Assembly (NCBI GenBank): GCA_016177705.1 | Contig: JACOUT010000020.1 | Location: forward strand, 178,674-242,673 | Reading direction: 5' to 3' | From: Deltaproteobacteria bacterium | Lineage (GTDB): Bacteria; Myxococcota; UBA727; VGSZ01 | DNA length: 64,000 bases | Notes under the pieces: generated by a model | Seen by the model: the letters and a program-made list of their open reading frames with translations, nothing else | What the model was told of the DNA's origin: nothing | Database searches by the model: none | In this document: positions 28,083-36,931 of the stretch, in pieces | How positions within the stretch are numbered: position 1 is the first letter of the stretch | Layout of the letters: each line of letters begins with the position of its first letter | Position numbers and translations under genes: made by a program

Positions 28083-28736
28083 GTGCCCGTGCCCGGGCCT
28101 TCTTGGAGTAGCGCGCTGGCGCTGACGCTTCTTGCAGCGTCGGTGCCCGCCGCCGCGCAGTCGATCGGCCCCACCAACGCCGCGCTCGGTGACCCCGCCA
28201 AGTGCGTCGTCATGGTCGAGGACATGGGCGACGTCGGCTTTCGCATCAGCGACGCACAAGCAGTAGCCGAGAGCGTGGTCGCGCCGCTCAAGAAGCGCGT
28301 CGGCGCGCAAGCGGCCTTCTACGAGGGCGTGCTCAAGGCCGCGCAGAGCATGAAGCGCATGCTCGGCCCCACCGTCGAGGGGGCGGCCTCGCAGGACACG
28401 CAGCGCAAGCACTACGAAGCGTGCCGCGACGCCTCGCCCTGGCGAGTCAAGGCCACCTTCGGCGCGCCCAAGAAGGGCAAGGTCAAGAGGCACTGGATCG
28501 AGGTCGTGTGCCGCAAGAAGGACGGGGACGCCGTCACCGACAAGCTGCACGTCGAGGGCGACAGCTTCGTGCTCGCGCGCGACGAGCTGCACAAGGCGAT
28601 GGGCACCTTCTGCATGCAGATCCCCGACATCTCGATGATCCCGATCGAGCCCACGCCCGGCGATAAGCCGGCCGAGCCGCCCGGCATGTCGAAGAAAGAG
28701 GTCAAGCCCTGGACGCCACCGCCGCCGCGGCCGTGA
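28083..28736 (+). CDS. Exported protein of unknown function
   Basis: About 217 residues from GTG 28083, four bases after the previous stop. The N-terminus is a plausible signal peptide (ALALTLLAASVPAAAQS). The mature region has a few cysteines (DPAKCVVMVEDMGD, YEACRDASP, VVCRKKDG, TFCMQIP) that could pair, and a Pro-rich C-terminus. No family is recognised. Tight spacing suggests co-transcription with the VWA lipoprotein, so it may be a secreted partner. The start is uncertain; no ribosome site is visible and a second GTG lies two codons on. Confidence 0.6.
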   Translation: MPVPGPSWSSALALTLLAASVPAAAQSIGPTNAALGDPAKCVVMVEDMGDVGFRISDAQAVAESVVAPLKKRVGAQAAFYEGVLKAAQSMKRMLGPTVEGAASQDTQRKHYEACRDASPWRVKATFGAPKKGKVKRHWIEVVCRKKDGDAVTDKLHVEGDSFVLARDELHKAMGTFCMQIPDISMIPIEPTPGDKPAEPPGMSKKEVKPWTPPPPRP

Positions 28737-28786
28737 CCCTTGCTTGACGGCGCGAGCGCCGGCGATTTCGGCTAGTCTGCCGCTCG

Positions 28787-30688
28787 ATGGCTGAGGGGTC
28801 CTCGCAACGCCTGCCGGCGCCGTTCGGCAAGTACCTACTGACGCAGATGATCGCGGTCGGCGGCATGGCCGAGGTCTATCGCGCGAAGATCTTCGGCGCC
28901 TCGGGCTTCGAGAAGGAGATGGTCGTCAAGCGCATCCTCCCTCGGTATGCGCGCAACCCGAACTTCGTGCAGATGCTGATCGACGAGGCCAAGATCGCGG
29001 TCTCGTTCTCGCACGGCAACATCGTCCCCATCTACGAGCTGGGCGAATTCGAGGGCAGCTACTACATCGCGATGGAATTCGTCGAGGGCCGCACGGTGCT
29101 CGACGTGCTGCGGGACGCGCACAGCAAGCGCCACCCGCTGCCCTGGCCCTACTGCCTGGGTGTGGGCGCCGACGTCGCCAAGGGGCTCGCCTACGCGCAC
29201 TCGCGCACCGGTCCCGACGGGCGGCCGCTCGGCCTGGTGCACCGCGACATCAACCCGAGGAACATCGTCATCACGCCCGCGGGCGAGGTGAAGATCCTCG
29301 ACTTCGGCATCGCCCGCGCTTCCACCAAGCGGCACCAGACGGCGTCTGGCGTCATCAAGGGCACGCCCGGCTACATGTCGCCCGAGCAGATGTACGGCCA
29401 CTCCGTCGACGCGCGCTCGGACATCTACTGCCTCGGCATCCTGATCTACGAGCTGCTGACGCTGCGTCGCCTGTTCCCGGTCTGGGACGTCAACGAGATG
29501 CGCGCGGTCTTCGAGGCCGGCCCCATCCCGCTGCCCTCCACCATTGCGCGCCACGTCGCCAAGGACGTCGACGCGGTGATCATGAGGGCGCTGACGCAGG
29601 ACATCGACAAACGGTTCCAGAACGCCGCCGAGTTCGAGGAGGAGCTGCGCACCGTCATCGCCAGGAGCGGGACCGCCGTCACCGCGTCGGGCCTCGCGCG
29701 CGAGGTCAAGGCCATCGACGAGGCGCCCGGGCCGGCGGCGCCGCGCACCGCGCCTCCGGTGGTCGACTCGAGCGGCGACGGCAGCAGTGAGCAAGGAGCA
29801 GCGCGCATGCGCTCGGCGCCGCCGTCCAGTCCGCAGGTGAGCGCGCAGGCGAGTCCGCCGCCAAGCGCGGCGCCGCCCTATGCGTCCGCGCTGCCGCGCG
29901 GCGTGCCGGCGCCGAACTCGGGCCTGCCCCAGGTGGCGCGCTCGAGCCCCACCGCGCCCGAGCGCCGATCGACGTCGTCGGTCGGCGGCGCAGCCGCCTC
30001 GGTTCCAGCCAACGCGGTACCGCCCAAGGAGGACGTGGGCCCAAAGACGCAGCCGATGCCGCTGCCCCACGCGCCGGCCGCGCCGCTCGACGCGTCCCAC
30101 TCCTTCGTCATCTCGCTGGCCGAGCCGTCCAAGGCGCCCACCGAGCCCATCGCGCCCTTGCCGCAGCTCTCGCTCGACGACGTGTCGCACGGCCATCGCA
30201 CGCAAGTGCTGGCGCAGAACTCGAGCGTCGGCTGGGCGGCGCAGATCGGCGACGACGCTGAGCTGCTCGCGCTCATGAAGGCCACGGGCGCGCACCCCTC
30301 TGCCGGTCGTCGCAGCATCCTCATCGCCGCCGGCGTGTTCGCGGTGGCGCTCATCGTGCTGTTCGCCTTCTTCGGCGACTCCATCACCAGGGTGGTCAAG
30401 CGCGCCGTGTCCGGGCAGAAGGCCGAGCCGGGCGTGCTCATCCTCAAGACCATCCCGTCGGGCGCCGAGGTCACGGTCGACGGCAAGGTCAAGGGCAAGA
30501 CCAACATCAAGCTGACCGGCTACGACACCAACGACGCGCACCGCATCGTCATCAAGCCAGCCGGCCAGGATCCGATCATCGTCGAGATCACCAAGGCCGA
30601 CTTCAAAGAGGGAGAGGACGGCTGGCCGACGTATCTGCTCGAGCGCGACTACACCAAGAAGGACGAGCCGACGCCGCCCCCGCCCTGA
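28787..30688 (+). CDS. Ser/Thr protein kinase with C-terminal PEGA domain
   Basis: A 633-residue transmembrane kinase. The kinase domain spans ~residues 10-285 with VGGMAEVYRAK, the lysine in MVVKRILP, catalytic loop HRDINPRN, DFGIAR and GTPGYMSPEQ. The catalytic loop lacks the usual lysine two residues after the HRD aspartate's neighbour (HRDxK), as in many myxobacterial kinases. A disordered Pro/Ser-rich linker (~290-490) precedes a membrane helix (SILIAAGVFAVALIVLF, ~507-525) and a PEGA domain (IPSGAEVTVDGKVKG, ~545-610) that would lie outside the membrane. PEGA domains bind envelope ligands in related proteins, so a surface-sensing kinase is likely. A TAGTCT -10-like box lies 8 bases before the ATG and no Shine-Dalgarno is seen. 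Confidence 0.92.
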   Translation: MAEGSSQRLPAPFGKYLLTQMIAVGGMAEVYRAKIFGASGFEKEMVVKRILPRYARNPNFVQMLIDEAKIAVSFSHGNIVPIYELGEFEGSYYIAMEFVEGRTVLDVLRDAHSKRHPLPWPYCLGVGADVAKGLAYAHSRTGPDGRPLGLVHRDINPRNIVITPAGEVKILDFGIARASTKRHQTASGVIKGTPGYMSPEQMYGHSVDARSDIYCLGILIYELLTLRRLFPVWDVNEMRAVFEAGPIPLPSTIARHVAKDVDAVIMRALTQDIDKRFQNAAEFEEELRTVIARSGTAVTASGLAREVKAIDEAPGPAAPRTAPPVVDSSGDGSSEQGAARMRSAPPSSPQVSAQASPPPSAAPPYASALPRGVPAPNSGLPQVARSSPTAPERRSTSSVGGAAASVPANAVPPKEDVGPKTQPMPLPHAPAAPLDASHSFVISLAEPSKAPTEPIAPLPQLSLDDVSHGHRTQVLAQNSSVGWAAQIGDDAELLALMKATGAHPSAGRRSILIAAGVFAVALIVLFAFFGDSITRVVKRAVSGQKAEPGVLILKTIPSGAEVTVDGKVKGKTNIKLTGYDTNDAHRIVIKPAGQDPIIVEITKADFKEGEDGWPTYLLERDYTKKDEPTPPPP

Positions 30689-30692
30689 TCGA

Positions 30693-31640
30693 TCAGCCGA
30701 TGCCGAGGCGCCCGCGTAGCCGCGCGGCGCGTTCTTCCTGCCGTGACGTCATCGGGGTGGCGGTCAGGCCCTCTACCGCCAGCGTCGCCTCGTCGGCGCG
30801 CCCGAGCAGCCTGAGCGCCTCGGCGCGGCACAGCTCGCGCTCGACGGTGCGGTAGGGCGTCGACGTGCCATCGTCGATCTCGGCCGCGACCTTCAGGTGG
30901 TGCAGCGCCGCGCGCCCATCCTTGTCGATGACGCGCTCGATGGCGCGCGTGCCCGAGAGCGCGCTCTTGAGCTTCTTGGCGTTCTGCGCGCCGCCGAGGT
31001 CGCGCGCCGACGCCTTGCCCAGGCGCTTCTCGGCCTCGGCGAGCAGCCGACCGGCGGCTTCGAGCCCGGCGGGATCGTCGTCGACCAGCGCCAGGTGCGC
31101 GAAGGCGCGGTTGTTGAGCCACAGGATGCTGGCGAGCGGCATGTGCAGCATGCCGGGCGGGTACTTGTCGAGGATGGCGGCGGCCTCGACCACGCGATCG
31201 CGCTGGATCAAGACGCTCGCCAGGTTGGACGCGGCCAGTGTGCGCATCACGCCGGTGGGCGACTCGACCAGCGCCTTCTCGGCGGCGGCGAGCGCGATGT
31301 CGAGGTCACCTTGGGCGATGCCGCCCACCACCGCTTGGCCGAGACGGTTCTGGCGCCAGGTCTGGGCCAGCACCTGGCCGGTGGCGAGCGTGACCGCGAG
31401 CAGCGCCGCGCCCGCGATGGTGAGCCCACCGGTCGCCACGCCGATGCCGATGGCCGCCGACCCGCCCACCAGCACGCCGAAGCGCGCGGCCGAGCGCCAG
31501 GTGCGGCCTGGCACGGGCAAGCGATAGGGCTCGAGCGCGGTCGCCTCGTCGACGTCGCCGCGGCGCACCAGCGCCGCCGAGGGATCCGTCGCCTCCGGAT
31601 CCGCTGGGTCGAGCTCGCCCCGATCGGTGGACTCCGACAT
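30693..31640 (-). CDS. TPR-like protein with membrane hairpin, function unknown
   Basis: A 315-residue protein. An acidic N-terminal tail is followed by two adjacent hydrophobic helices (FGVLVGGSAAIGIGVATGGL and TIAGAALLAVTLATG, ~52-90), then ~220 residues of helical repeat sequence with TPR-like periodicity (LDIALAAAEKALVESP; AFAHLALVDDDPAGLEAAGRL; ELCRAEALRLLGRADEA). The repeats would be cytoplasmic or periplasmic depending on the hairpin orientation. Its stop is 4 bases from the kinase stop on the other strand, and its start is 44 bases from the divergent deoxynucleoside kinase. No specific function can be assigned. Confidence 0.65.
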   Translation of the reverse strand: MSESTDRGELDPADPEATDPSAALVRRGDVDEATALEPYRLPVPGRTWRSAARFGVLVGGSAAIGIGVATGGLTIAGAALLAVTLATGQVLAQTWRQNRLGQAVVGGIAQGDLDIALAAAEKALVESPTGVMRTLAASNLASVLIQRDRVVEAAAILDKYPPGMLHMPLASILWLNNRAFAHLALVDDDPAGLEAAGRLLAEAEKRLGKASARDLGGAQNAKKLKSALSGTRAIERVIDKDGRAALHHLKVAAEIDDGTSTPYRTVERELCRAEALRLLGRADEATLAVEGLTATPMTSRQEERAARLRGRLGIG

Positions 31641-31684
31641 GCCTTTGGATCTTACTCTGCGTGCGATACCAGGCCACGCCGATC

Positions 31685-32419
31685 ATGACGGTCGCTCCTC
31701 CCTCCAACGGCAGCACGGCCGACGCGGGCGACGCGCCCGCGGCGTTGCCCCTCGAGCGCCTGCGCTACGTCACGGTCGAGGGCTGCATCGGCGTGGGTAA
31801 GACCACGCTGACGCACCTGTTGTCGCGACACCTGTCGGGCCACACGGTGCTCGAGGTCGTCGAGGAGAACCCGTTCTTGCCCGAGTTCTATCGGGACAAG
31901 GTGGCGCACGCCTTCAAGACCCAGATGTTCTTCCTGCTGTCGCGCTTCAAGCAGCAGGAGGCGCTGGTGCAAGCCGATCTGTTCTCGCGCACGCTGGTGT
32001 CGGACTACCTGTTCGACAAGGACCGCATCTTCGCCGAGCTGACGCTCAACGCCTCCGAGCTGTCGCTCTACGAGCAGATCTTCCGCGCCCTCTCCTCCAA
32101 GGTGCGCTCGCCCGACCTGGTGGTCTACCTGCACGCGCCCATGGAGGTGATCCTGGAGCGCATCGAGCGACGCGGCCGCTCCTTCGAGAAGGACATCGAC
32201 CGCGGCTATCTCGAAGCGCTGGTGGAGGCCTACGGCCGCTTCTTCCGCACCTTCGACGCCGCGCCGGTCTTGACCATCGATACTGCCGACCTCAATTTTC
32301 CCGAGAACGAGCGCGACCTCGACGTGGTGCTGCGGACGCTCAGTAGCTTCCCCAACGAGCGCGCGCGGCGGCACCTCGTCACCGGCGAGCGCGACCAGCG
32401 GCAACCGTCGCTCGTGTGA
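31685..32419 (+). CDS. Deoxynucleoside kinase (dNK/dGK-dAK family)
   Basis: A 244-residue P-loop kinase that phosphorylates deoxynucleosides for salvage into dNTPs. Motifs present: P-loop VEGCIGVGKTTL (residues ~31-42), the substrate-site VVEENPFLPEFY, the ERSL-equivalent region LFSRTLVSDYLFDKDRIFAE, VVYLHAPMEVILERIERRGR with the LID arginines, and DRGYLEALVEAYGRFF. Length fits the family. ATG 31685 is chosen; a GTG at 31661 would add eight residues. The base specificity cannot be read by eye. Confidence 0.9.
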   Translation: MTVAPPSNGSTADAGDAPAALPLERLRYVTVEGCIGVGKTTLTHLLSRHLSGHTVLEVVEENPFLPEFYRDKVAHAFKTQMFFLLSRFKQQEALVQADLFSRTLVSDYLFDKDRIFAELTLNASELSLYEQIFRALSSKVRSPDLVVYLHAPMEVILERIERRGRSFEKDIDRGYLEALVEAYGRFFRTFDAAPVLTIDTADLNFPENERDLDVVLRTLSSFPNERARRHLVTGERDQRQPSLV

Positions 32420-32471
32420 GCGCGCTGCCGTGCTGTGCCGCGCCCGGCACCGCGGGTAGACTCGGCTCCGC

Positions 32472-35400
32472 GTGACCACGGGGAGCATCTTCGGCAAGTA
32501 CGACGTGGTGCGACGGCTCGCCGCCGGCGGCATGGGCGAGATCTACCTGGGGCGCCAGCGCGGCCTGGCCAGCTTCGAGCGGCTGGTCATCCTGAAGACG
32601 CTCTTGCCGCAGCTCTCGGAAGACCCCGAGATGGTCGCCAGCTTCCTCGACGAGGCGCGCATCGTCGGCGCCATCAACCACCCAAACGTGGTCGGTCTCT
32701 TCGAGGTGGGCGAGCACGACGGCCAGTACTTGATGGTCATGGAGCACATCCACGGCCTCGACTTGAGCCAGCTTCGCCGCGCGGGCAAGGCCGCCGGCAA
32801 GCCGCTGCCGCCGCGGGTGTCGGCCGAGATCATCCGGCAGGCCGCGCTCGGCATCGACGCCGCGCACCGCGCGCTCGATGGGCGCGGCGCGCCGCTCAAT
32901 GTCGTGCACCGCGACATCAGCCCCTCGAACATTATGGTGCGCCCCGACGGCAACGTGAAGGTGCTCGACTTCGGGGTGGCGCGCGCCGATCGCAAGCAGA
33001 GCAAGACAGCACACGGCCAGCTCAAGGGCAAGGTGCCCTACATGTCGCCCGAGCAGGTGCGCAACCAGCCGGTCGACGGGCGTCACGATCAGTGGTCGCT
33101 CGGCGTGGTGTTCTGGGAGCTGTTGGCGCAGCGCCGCCTGTTCAAGAGCGACGACATCCCGGCGCTGTTCAAGATGATCCTGGGCGGTGACATCGCGGCG
33201 CCATCGTCGCTCCAGCCGGAGGTGCCCAAGGAGCTGGACGCAGTGGTGCTGCGCCTCGTGCAGCGCGATCCCGCAGCGCGCTTCCCGTCGATGGGCGAGG
33301 TCGCGGACGCGCTGCGCGCGGCCATCGACGCCCTGCCCGGACCAGCCGACGAGCTGCGCCGCTACGTCGAGGAGGTTGCCGGCGCACGCCTCGCCGACGA
33401 TCTCAACCGGCTGCTCACCGCCGGGCCGAGCGGCCTGCAGCCGACCGCGAACCGCAAGGCATGCGAGCGCTGCGGCCACGAGCAGCCGCCGTCCAACCGT
33501 TTCTGCTCGTCCTGTGGCGCCGCCATGGGCTCGACGCACTCCGCGATCGCGCCGCCCACGTCGACACCGAGTCGCCCCGCCTCGCCCGCGGCGGTGCCGA
33601 TGCCCGACGTCGACCCGCAGGATACGGTCGAGGACGGGCAACTCGAGATGCCCGAGCTGCCGCCCGACGACATCCAGGAGGTGTCCGAGGCGGCGCCCAC
33701 GCTCGAAACCGTGCCGGTACGCACCGCCACGCAACCGGCGGCCGCCATCGAAACGCCGCCGCGCACCGCCACGCCGCTGCCGCGCACCGGCACACCGGCA
33801 CCAGGCGCGCCGCGCGAGGGCAGCTTCGCGTTCGTGCGCCTCGTGTCGGGGCGCATCCCGCCGGAGCACGTAGCGGCGTTGCGGGGGCTCGCCGAGGATC
33901 ACGGCGGCAGGATGGTCGCGCTCGACGGTGGGCGCGCGCTGGTCGGCTTCGACGACGACGGCCGCACGCCTTCGAGCGGCGATCGCGCGCTCGCCTTCGC
34001 GCTCGGCACCGCGCGCGCGCTCGCGCCCGTCGGCGCGGCGGCGCGCGTGGCCGTCTGCCACGGCAGAGCGACGCGCGGCGCGCTCGGCTGGAGCGGCCAC
34101 GTCGTCGACGACGCGGAGGCGCTGGCGGCGTCCGTCGACGAACCGGGCGTGGTGGTGGGCACCGAGGTGCCGACCACGCGCCGGCTGGCGCGTGGACGCC
34201 CGGTCGACGGCTCGGTCAACGCGCGCGAGGTCGTGGGGGGCCCCTCGAGCCGACCCGAGCCCGCGCTGCTCGGGCGCGGCGAGCTGCTCGATCAGCTTGC
34301 CGCCATCGCCGTCGAGGCCGACCGCGGCGCGGGCGGCGTGGTCGCGATCTCGGGTGCTCCCGGCACCGGCAAGAGCGCGCTCTTGAACGAGGCCGCCTCG
34401 CTGCTCGGGTGGAAGGGCATGCTGACGGCGCGCGCCTCGGCGTCGCTGCGCGCGGCGGCGCCGCCGCTCGACGTGGTGGTGCAGCTCGTGCGCTCCCTGC
34501 TCCTGCAGATCGCGTCCGAGGAGCGCACCACGGTCGGCCTCCCCACCGTCGAGGCCGGCCTGTTGGCGTCTGGCCTCGGTGAGGTCGAGCGTCGGCGCGT
34601 CCTCGGCGTTTTCATGGCGCAACCGGTCGCCGAGCCGACCGCGTTGTGGCAGCGCGCAGCCGCGCTGCGGGCCTCGCTGGCGCGCTTGTTTCTGGGCGCC
34701 GCCCGCCGCTACGGCCTCGGCGTGCTCATCGACGACGCGCACCTGCTCGACGGAGCCTCGCGCGCGCTACTCGACGGCCTGTGCGTGCGCCTGAAGGGCG
34801 AGCGCGCGCTGGTGGTGACCGCCAGCAACCCCAAGCACGGCGCGCAGCCGCTCGCCGGCGCGCGCGCGCTGCGCGTCACCGCTCTTTCCGACGACGCCGT
34901 GCTGGCGATGGTCGCGGCGACGTGCGGCCCGCTCGTGCCCGACGTGGCGGAGGTGGTGCGCGCCGAGGCGGCCGGCAATCCGCGCGCGGCGCTCTGCGCA
35001 GCAGGTCTGCTCGCGGCGGATCAGGGCATGGTGTGGGACGGCGCGCGCTGGGTGGTCGGCCCGCGCGGCGCGCGCAAGCGCTTCGCCACCGTCGAGGCGC
35101 TGCTCCACAAACTGTCGCCGCAAAGCCGCGCCCAGCTCGCCGCCGTGGCCGTCGCGGGCGGCGCGCTGCACGACCAGCACCAGGGGAGCGAAGCGCTGCT
35201 CGCCGCCGTCGACGAGGCGGCCGCGCTCTGGCTCGTGCCCGCGCGCCTGGCCGGGCGGCCGGTGCCGTTGTCCCCCACGGTGCAGCGCGCGCTCGTCGAG
35301 GACGCGCAGCGAGCCGGCCCGCAGGCCTTGATCGAGCTGCATGCCGCGGCCGCCGCGCGCGCGCAGGCGCACCTGGCGGACGACCCGGCCGCGGTCGATC

Positions 35401-36341
35401 AGCTCGCCTACCACCGTCGACGAAGCAGCCCGACTGGCATGGCGGTCGACGAGCAGCTCGCCGCGTTGCACCGCTGCGCGACGCTCGGCGTGCTCGAACC
35501 GCTGCTGGAGCTCGGGCCCGCGCTGTGCGCGGCCATCGCCGGCGGCCAGGTGCCGGTCGACGGTGAGCACGCCCCGCTGCTGCTCGACGCAGTCGCCACC
35601 ATGCTCGACGCGCAGCTCACCGGCGACGTCGCCGCGGCGCTCGCTCAGGCCGACGCCGTGCTCGCCGTGGTGCCGCGCACGCACAAGTCTGCGGGCCTGG
35701 CGCGTGTGCTGCGCATGCGCGCGCACGCGCTCGCGCGCCTGGGTCACACCGATGCGGCCATGTCGCCCCTGTTGGCGGCGGTGGCCATGGCCAACGGCGT
35801 CGGCGCGCCGAGCGTGGCGGCGGTGGCGCTCGTCGACGTCGGCCGTGCCGCCGAGGCGCGCGGCGCCAACGACGCGGCCCTCTCCTCCTATGCCGACGCC
35901 GCCGCGCTCGCGCCCAAGGGTGGCACCGGTGAGGAGGCGGCGCTCTGGAGCGCGCCGCTCGCCAGCGCTGCGCTGCTGGCGCGCCTCGGCAAGGCAGAGG
36001 AAGCGCGCGACGCCATCAAGGCGGCCGGCGCGCGCGCCGGCGACAACCCCTGGGCGGAGAGCGCGCTGTCGACGACGCTCGCCATGCTGCCCGACGCCGG
36101 CACCGATCGTGCGCTCGCGCATGCGCAAGACGCGGCGGCGGCGGCCGACCGTGCCGGCGACGTCGTAGTGCAGGTGGCCACGCGGCACACGCTGGCACGC
36201 GGCCGCGCGGCGCTCGGCGACGCCGACCTGGCGCGCCTCTCGCTCATCGACGCGGCGCTGCTGGCCGAGGACGGGCTCTACCTTGCAGGGCGCGAGGCGA
36301 TACGCCGCGCGCTCGAGGAGCTCGACGCTGTGCGCCGCTGA
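32472..36341 (+). CDS. Multidomain Ser/Thr kinase: kinase - zinc ribbon - degenerate class III cyclase - AAA ATPase - TPR-like
   Basis: A 1289-residue cytoplasmic protein with no clear membrane helix. The kinase domain (~10-275) has AAGGMGEIYLGR, LVILKTLLPQ, HRDISPSN (no lysine in the HRDxK position), DFGVAR and KVPYMSPEQV. A zinc ribbon follows (~330-350, CERCG and CSSCG). A region at ~451-577 resembles a class III nucleotide cyclase homology domain (GRMVALDGGRALVGFDD; RVAVCHGRATRG; EPGVVVGTEVPTTRRL), but both metal-binding aspartates are missing. An AAA_16-type NTPase has Walker A SGAPGTGKSALL (~628) and Walker B GVLIDDAHLLDG (~751). The end is helical and TPR-like. This order matches PknK/'cyclase-AAA-TPR' signalling proteins. 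GTG start; a TAGACT box lies 9 bases upstream. Confidence 0.85.
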   Translation: MTTGSIFGKYDVVRRLAAGGMGEIYLGRQRGLASFERLVILKTLLPQLSEDPEMVASFLDEARIVGAINHPNVVGLFEVGEHDGQYLMVMEHIHGLDLSQLRRAGKAAGKPLPPRVSAEIIRQAALGIDAAHRALDGRGAPLNVVHRDISPSNIMVRPDGNVKVLDFGVARADRKQSKTAHGQLKGKVPYMSPEQVRNQPVDGRHDQWSLGVVFWELLAQRRLFKSDDIPALFKMILGGDIAAPSSLQPEVPKELDAVVLRLVQRDPAARFPSMGEVADALRAAIDALPGPADELRRYVEEVAGARLADDLNRLLTAGPSGLQPTANRKACERCGHEQPPSNRFCSSCGAAMGSTHSAIAPPTSTPSRPASPAAVPMPDVDPQDTVEDGQLEMPELPPDDIQEVSEAAPTLETVPVRTATQPAAAIETPPRTATPLPRTGTPAPGAPREGSFAFVRLVSGRIPPEHVAALRGLAEDHGGRMVALDGGRALVGFDDDGRTPSSGDRALAFALGTARALAPVGAAARVAVCHGRATRGALGWSGHVVDDAEALAASVDEPGVVVGTEVPTTRRLARGRPVDGSVNAREVVGGPSSRPEPALLGRGELLDQLAAIAVEADRGAGGVVAISGAPGTGKSALLNEAASLLGWKGMLTARASASLRAAAPPLDVVVQLVRSLLLQIASEERTTVGLPTVEAGLLASGLGEVERRRVLGVFMAQPVAEPTALWQRAAALRASLARLFLGAARRYGLGVLIDDAHLLDGASRALLDGLCVRLKGERALVVTASNPKHGAQPLAGARALRVTALSDDAVLAMVAATCGPLVPDVAEVVRAEAAGNPRAALCAAGLLAADQGMVWDGARWVVGPRGARKRFATVEALLHKLSPQSRAQLAAVAVAGGALHDQHQGSEALLAAVDEAAALWLVPARLAGRPVPLSPTVQRALVEDAQRAGPQALIELHAAAAARAQAHLADDPAAVDQLAYHRRRSSPTGMAVDEQLAALHRCATLGVLEPLLELGPALCAAIAGGQVPVDGEHAPLLLDAVATMLDAQLTGDVAAALAQADAVLAVVPRTHKSAGLARVLRMRAHALARLGHTDAAMSPLLAAVAMANGVGAPSVAAVALVDVGRAAEARGANDAALSSYADAAALAPKGGTGEEAALWSAPLASAALLARLGKAEEARDAIKAAGARAGDNPWAESALSTTLAMLPDAGTDRALAHAQDAAAAADRAGDVVVQVATRHTLARGRAALGDADLARLSLIDAALLAEDGLYLAGREAIRRALEELDAVRR

Positions 36342-36366
36342 GCGCAGTCTAAAATGGGGCTCAATC

Positions 36367-36673
36367 GACGTTTCCGTGGGTCGGCGAGGAGGCGCTGAAC
36401 AGGCGCGCCGTCGATGGGTTCCTTGTAGGGGCGGGGCTTGTCCCCGCCCGCCATCAGCCAACCCGGATCGAAGGTCGGCGCGCCCGAGTGGGCAGGTTCG
36501 CGCACCACGCGAGTCAGGCGTGCTCGCAGGTGGACCGCGAGCACATGGCGGACGGCGACGTCGAGTGTCGCGCGGGCAGACCGGTGTGCATCGTCAGCGA
36601 GTTGTGGCCACGCGGCGGGCGGGGACAAGCCCCGCCCCTACAAGATCAAGGGATGCTGACCCACGGAAACGTC
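36367..36673. repeat. BIME/REP-like palindromic element with perfect inverted ends
   Basis: The 16-bp ends GACGTTTCCGTGGGTC (36367-36382) and GACCCACGGAAACGTC (36658-36673) are perfect inverted repeats. Inside them, two 31-bp REP-like units at 36422-36452 and 36614-36644 are also perfect inverted copies; each contains a GGGCGGGG / CCCCGCCC hairpin around a short loop. The central 161 bp (36453-36613) has no convincing gene. Together with the terminator next to it, this fills the 407-bp gap between the large kinase gene and the small lipoprotein. Such units are mobilised by REP-associated tyrosine transposases (TnpA-REP) in other bacteria; none is encoded in this window. Confidence 0.85.
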
Positions 36674-36683
36674 AGGAGACCCC

Positions 36684-36729
36684 AAAAAAGACAAACGCCC
36701 CCTCCCCCGCGAACGAGGGAGAGGGCGTT
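36684..36729 (-). terminator. Rho-independent terminator of the small lipoprotein gene
   Basis: On the minus strand, a stem formed by 36715-36729 and 36694-36708 (13 of 15 positions paired) is followed by a T-run (complement of AAAAAA at 36684-36689). It lies 20 bases after the lipoprotein stop. Confidence 0.8.
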
Positions 36730-36748
36730 CGCACCGAACGACCGCAAC

Positions 36749-36931
36749 TCAGGGAGTCGCGGGCGCCGGGGCCGCCGCGTCGGCCGCGGGGGCCGGCGCA
36801 GCCGCATCCGCCGCGGGGGCGGGATGCTCGGCGGCAGGCGCCGCCGCCGGCTCGGCCGGCTTCTCTTCCGGCTTCGACGACGCGCAGGCGAGACCGCTGG
36901 CCACGAGCATGCACATGAGGATGGTACGCAT
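36749..36931 (-). CDS. Small Ala/Pro-rich lipoprotein
   Basis: A 60-residue protein from ATG 36931, with a strong AAAGGAGAAG ribosome site. The signal sequence MRTILMCMLVASGLAC ends in a lipobox (GLAC), so the mature peptide starts at Cys16 and is only ~45 residues. It is made of Glu/Pro/Ala segments including a duplicated ADAAAPAPA unit. It is probably an abundant small outer-membrane or periplasmic lipoprotein of structural type; no family is recognised. It has its own strong ribosome site and terminator, so it looks like a single-gene, highly expressed unit. Confidence 0.75.
   Translation of the reverse strand: MRTILMCMLVASGLACASSKPEEKPAEPAAAPAAEHPAPAADAAAPAPAADAAAPAPATP

Noticed and set aside
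28744..28749. TTGACG as a -35 box for the PEGA kinase
   Set aside because: The nearest -10-like hexamer (TAGTCT) is 23 bases away, too far for a standard promoter.
36278..36628. A 116-codon frame reading through the REP units on the minus strand
   Set aside because: The GGDKPRPYK-type peptide is a common translation of REP palindromes; no start signal or domain, so treated as part of the repeat element.
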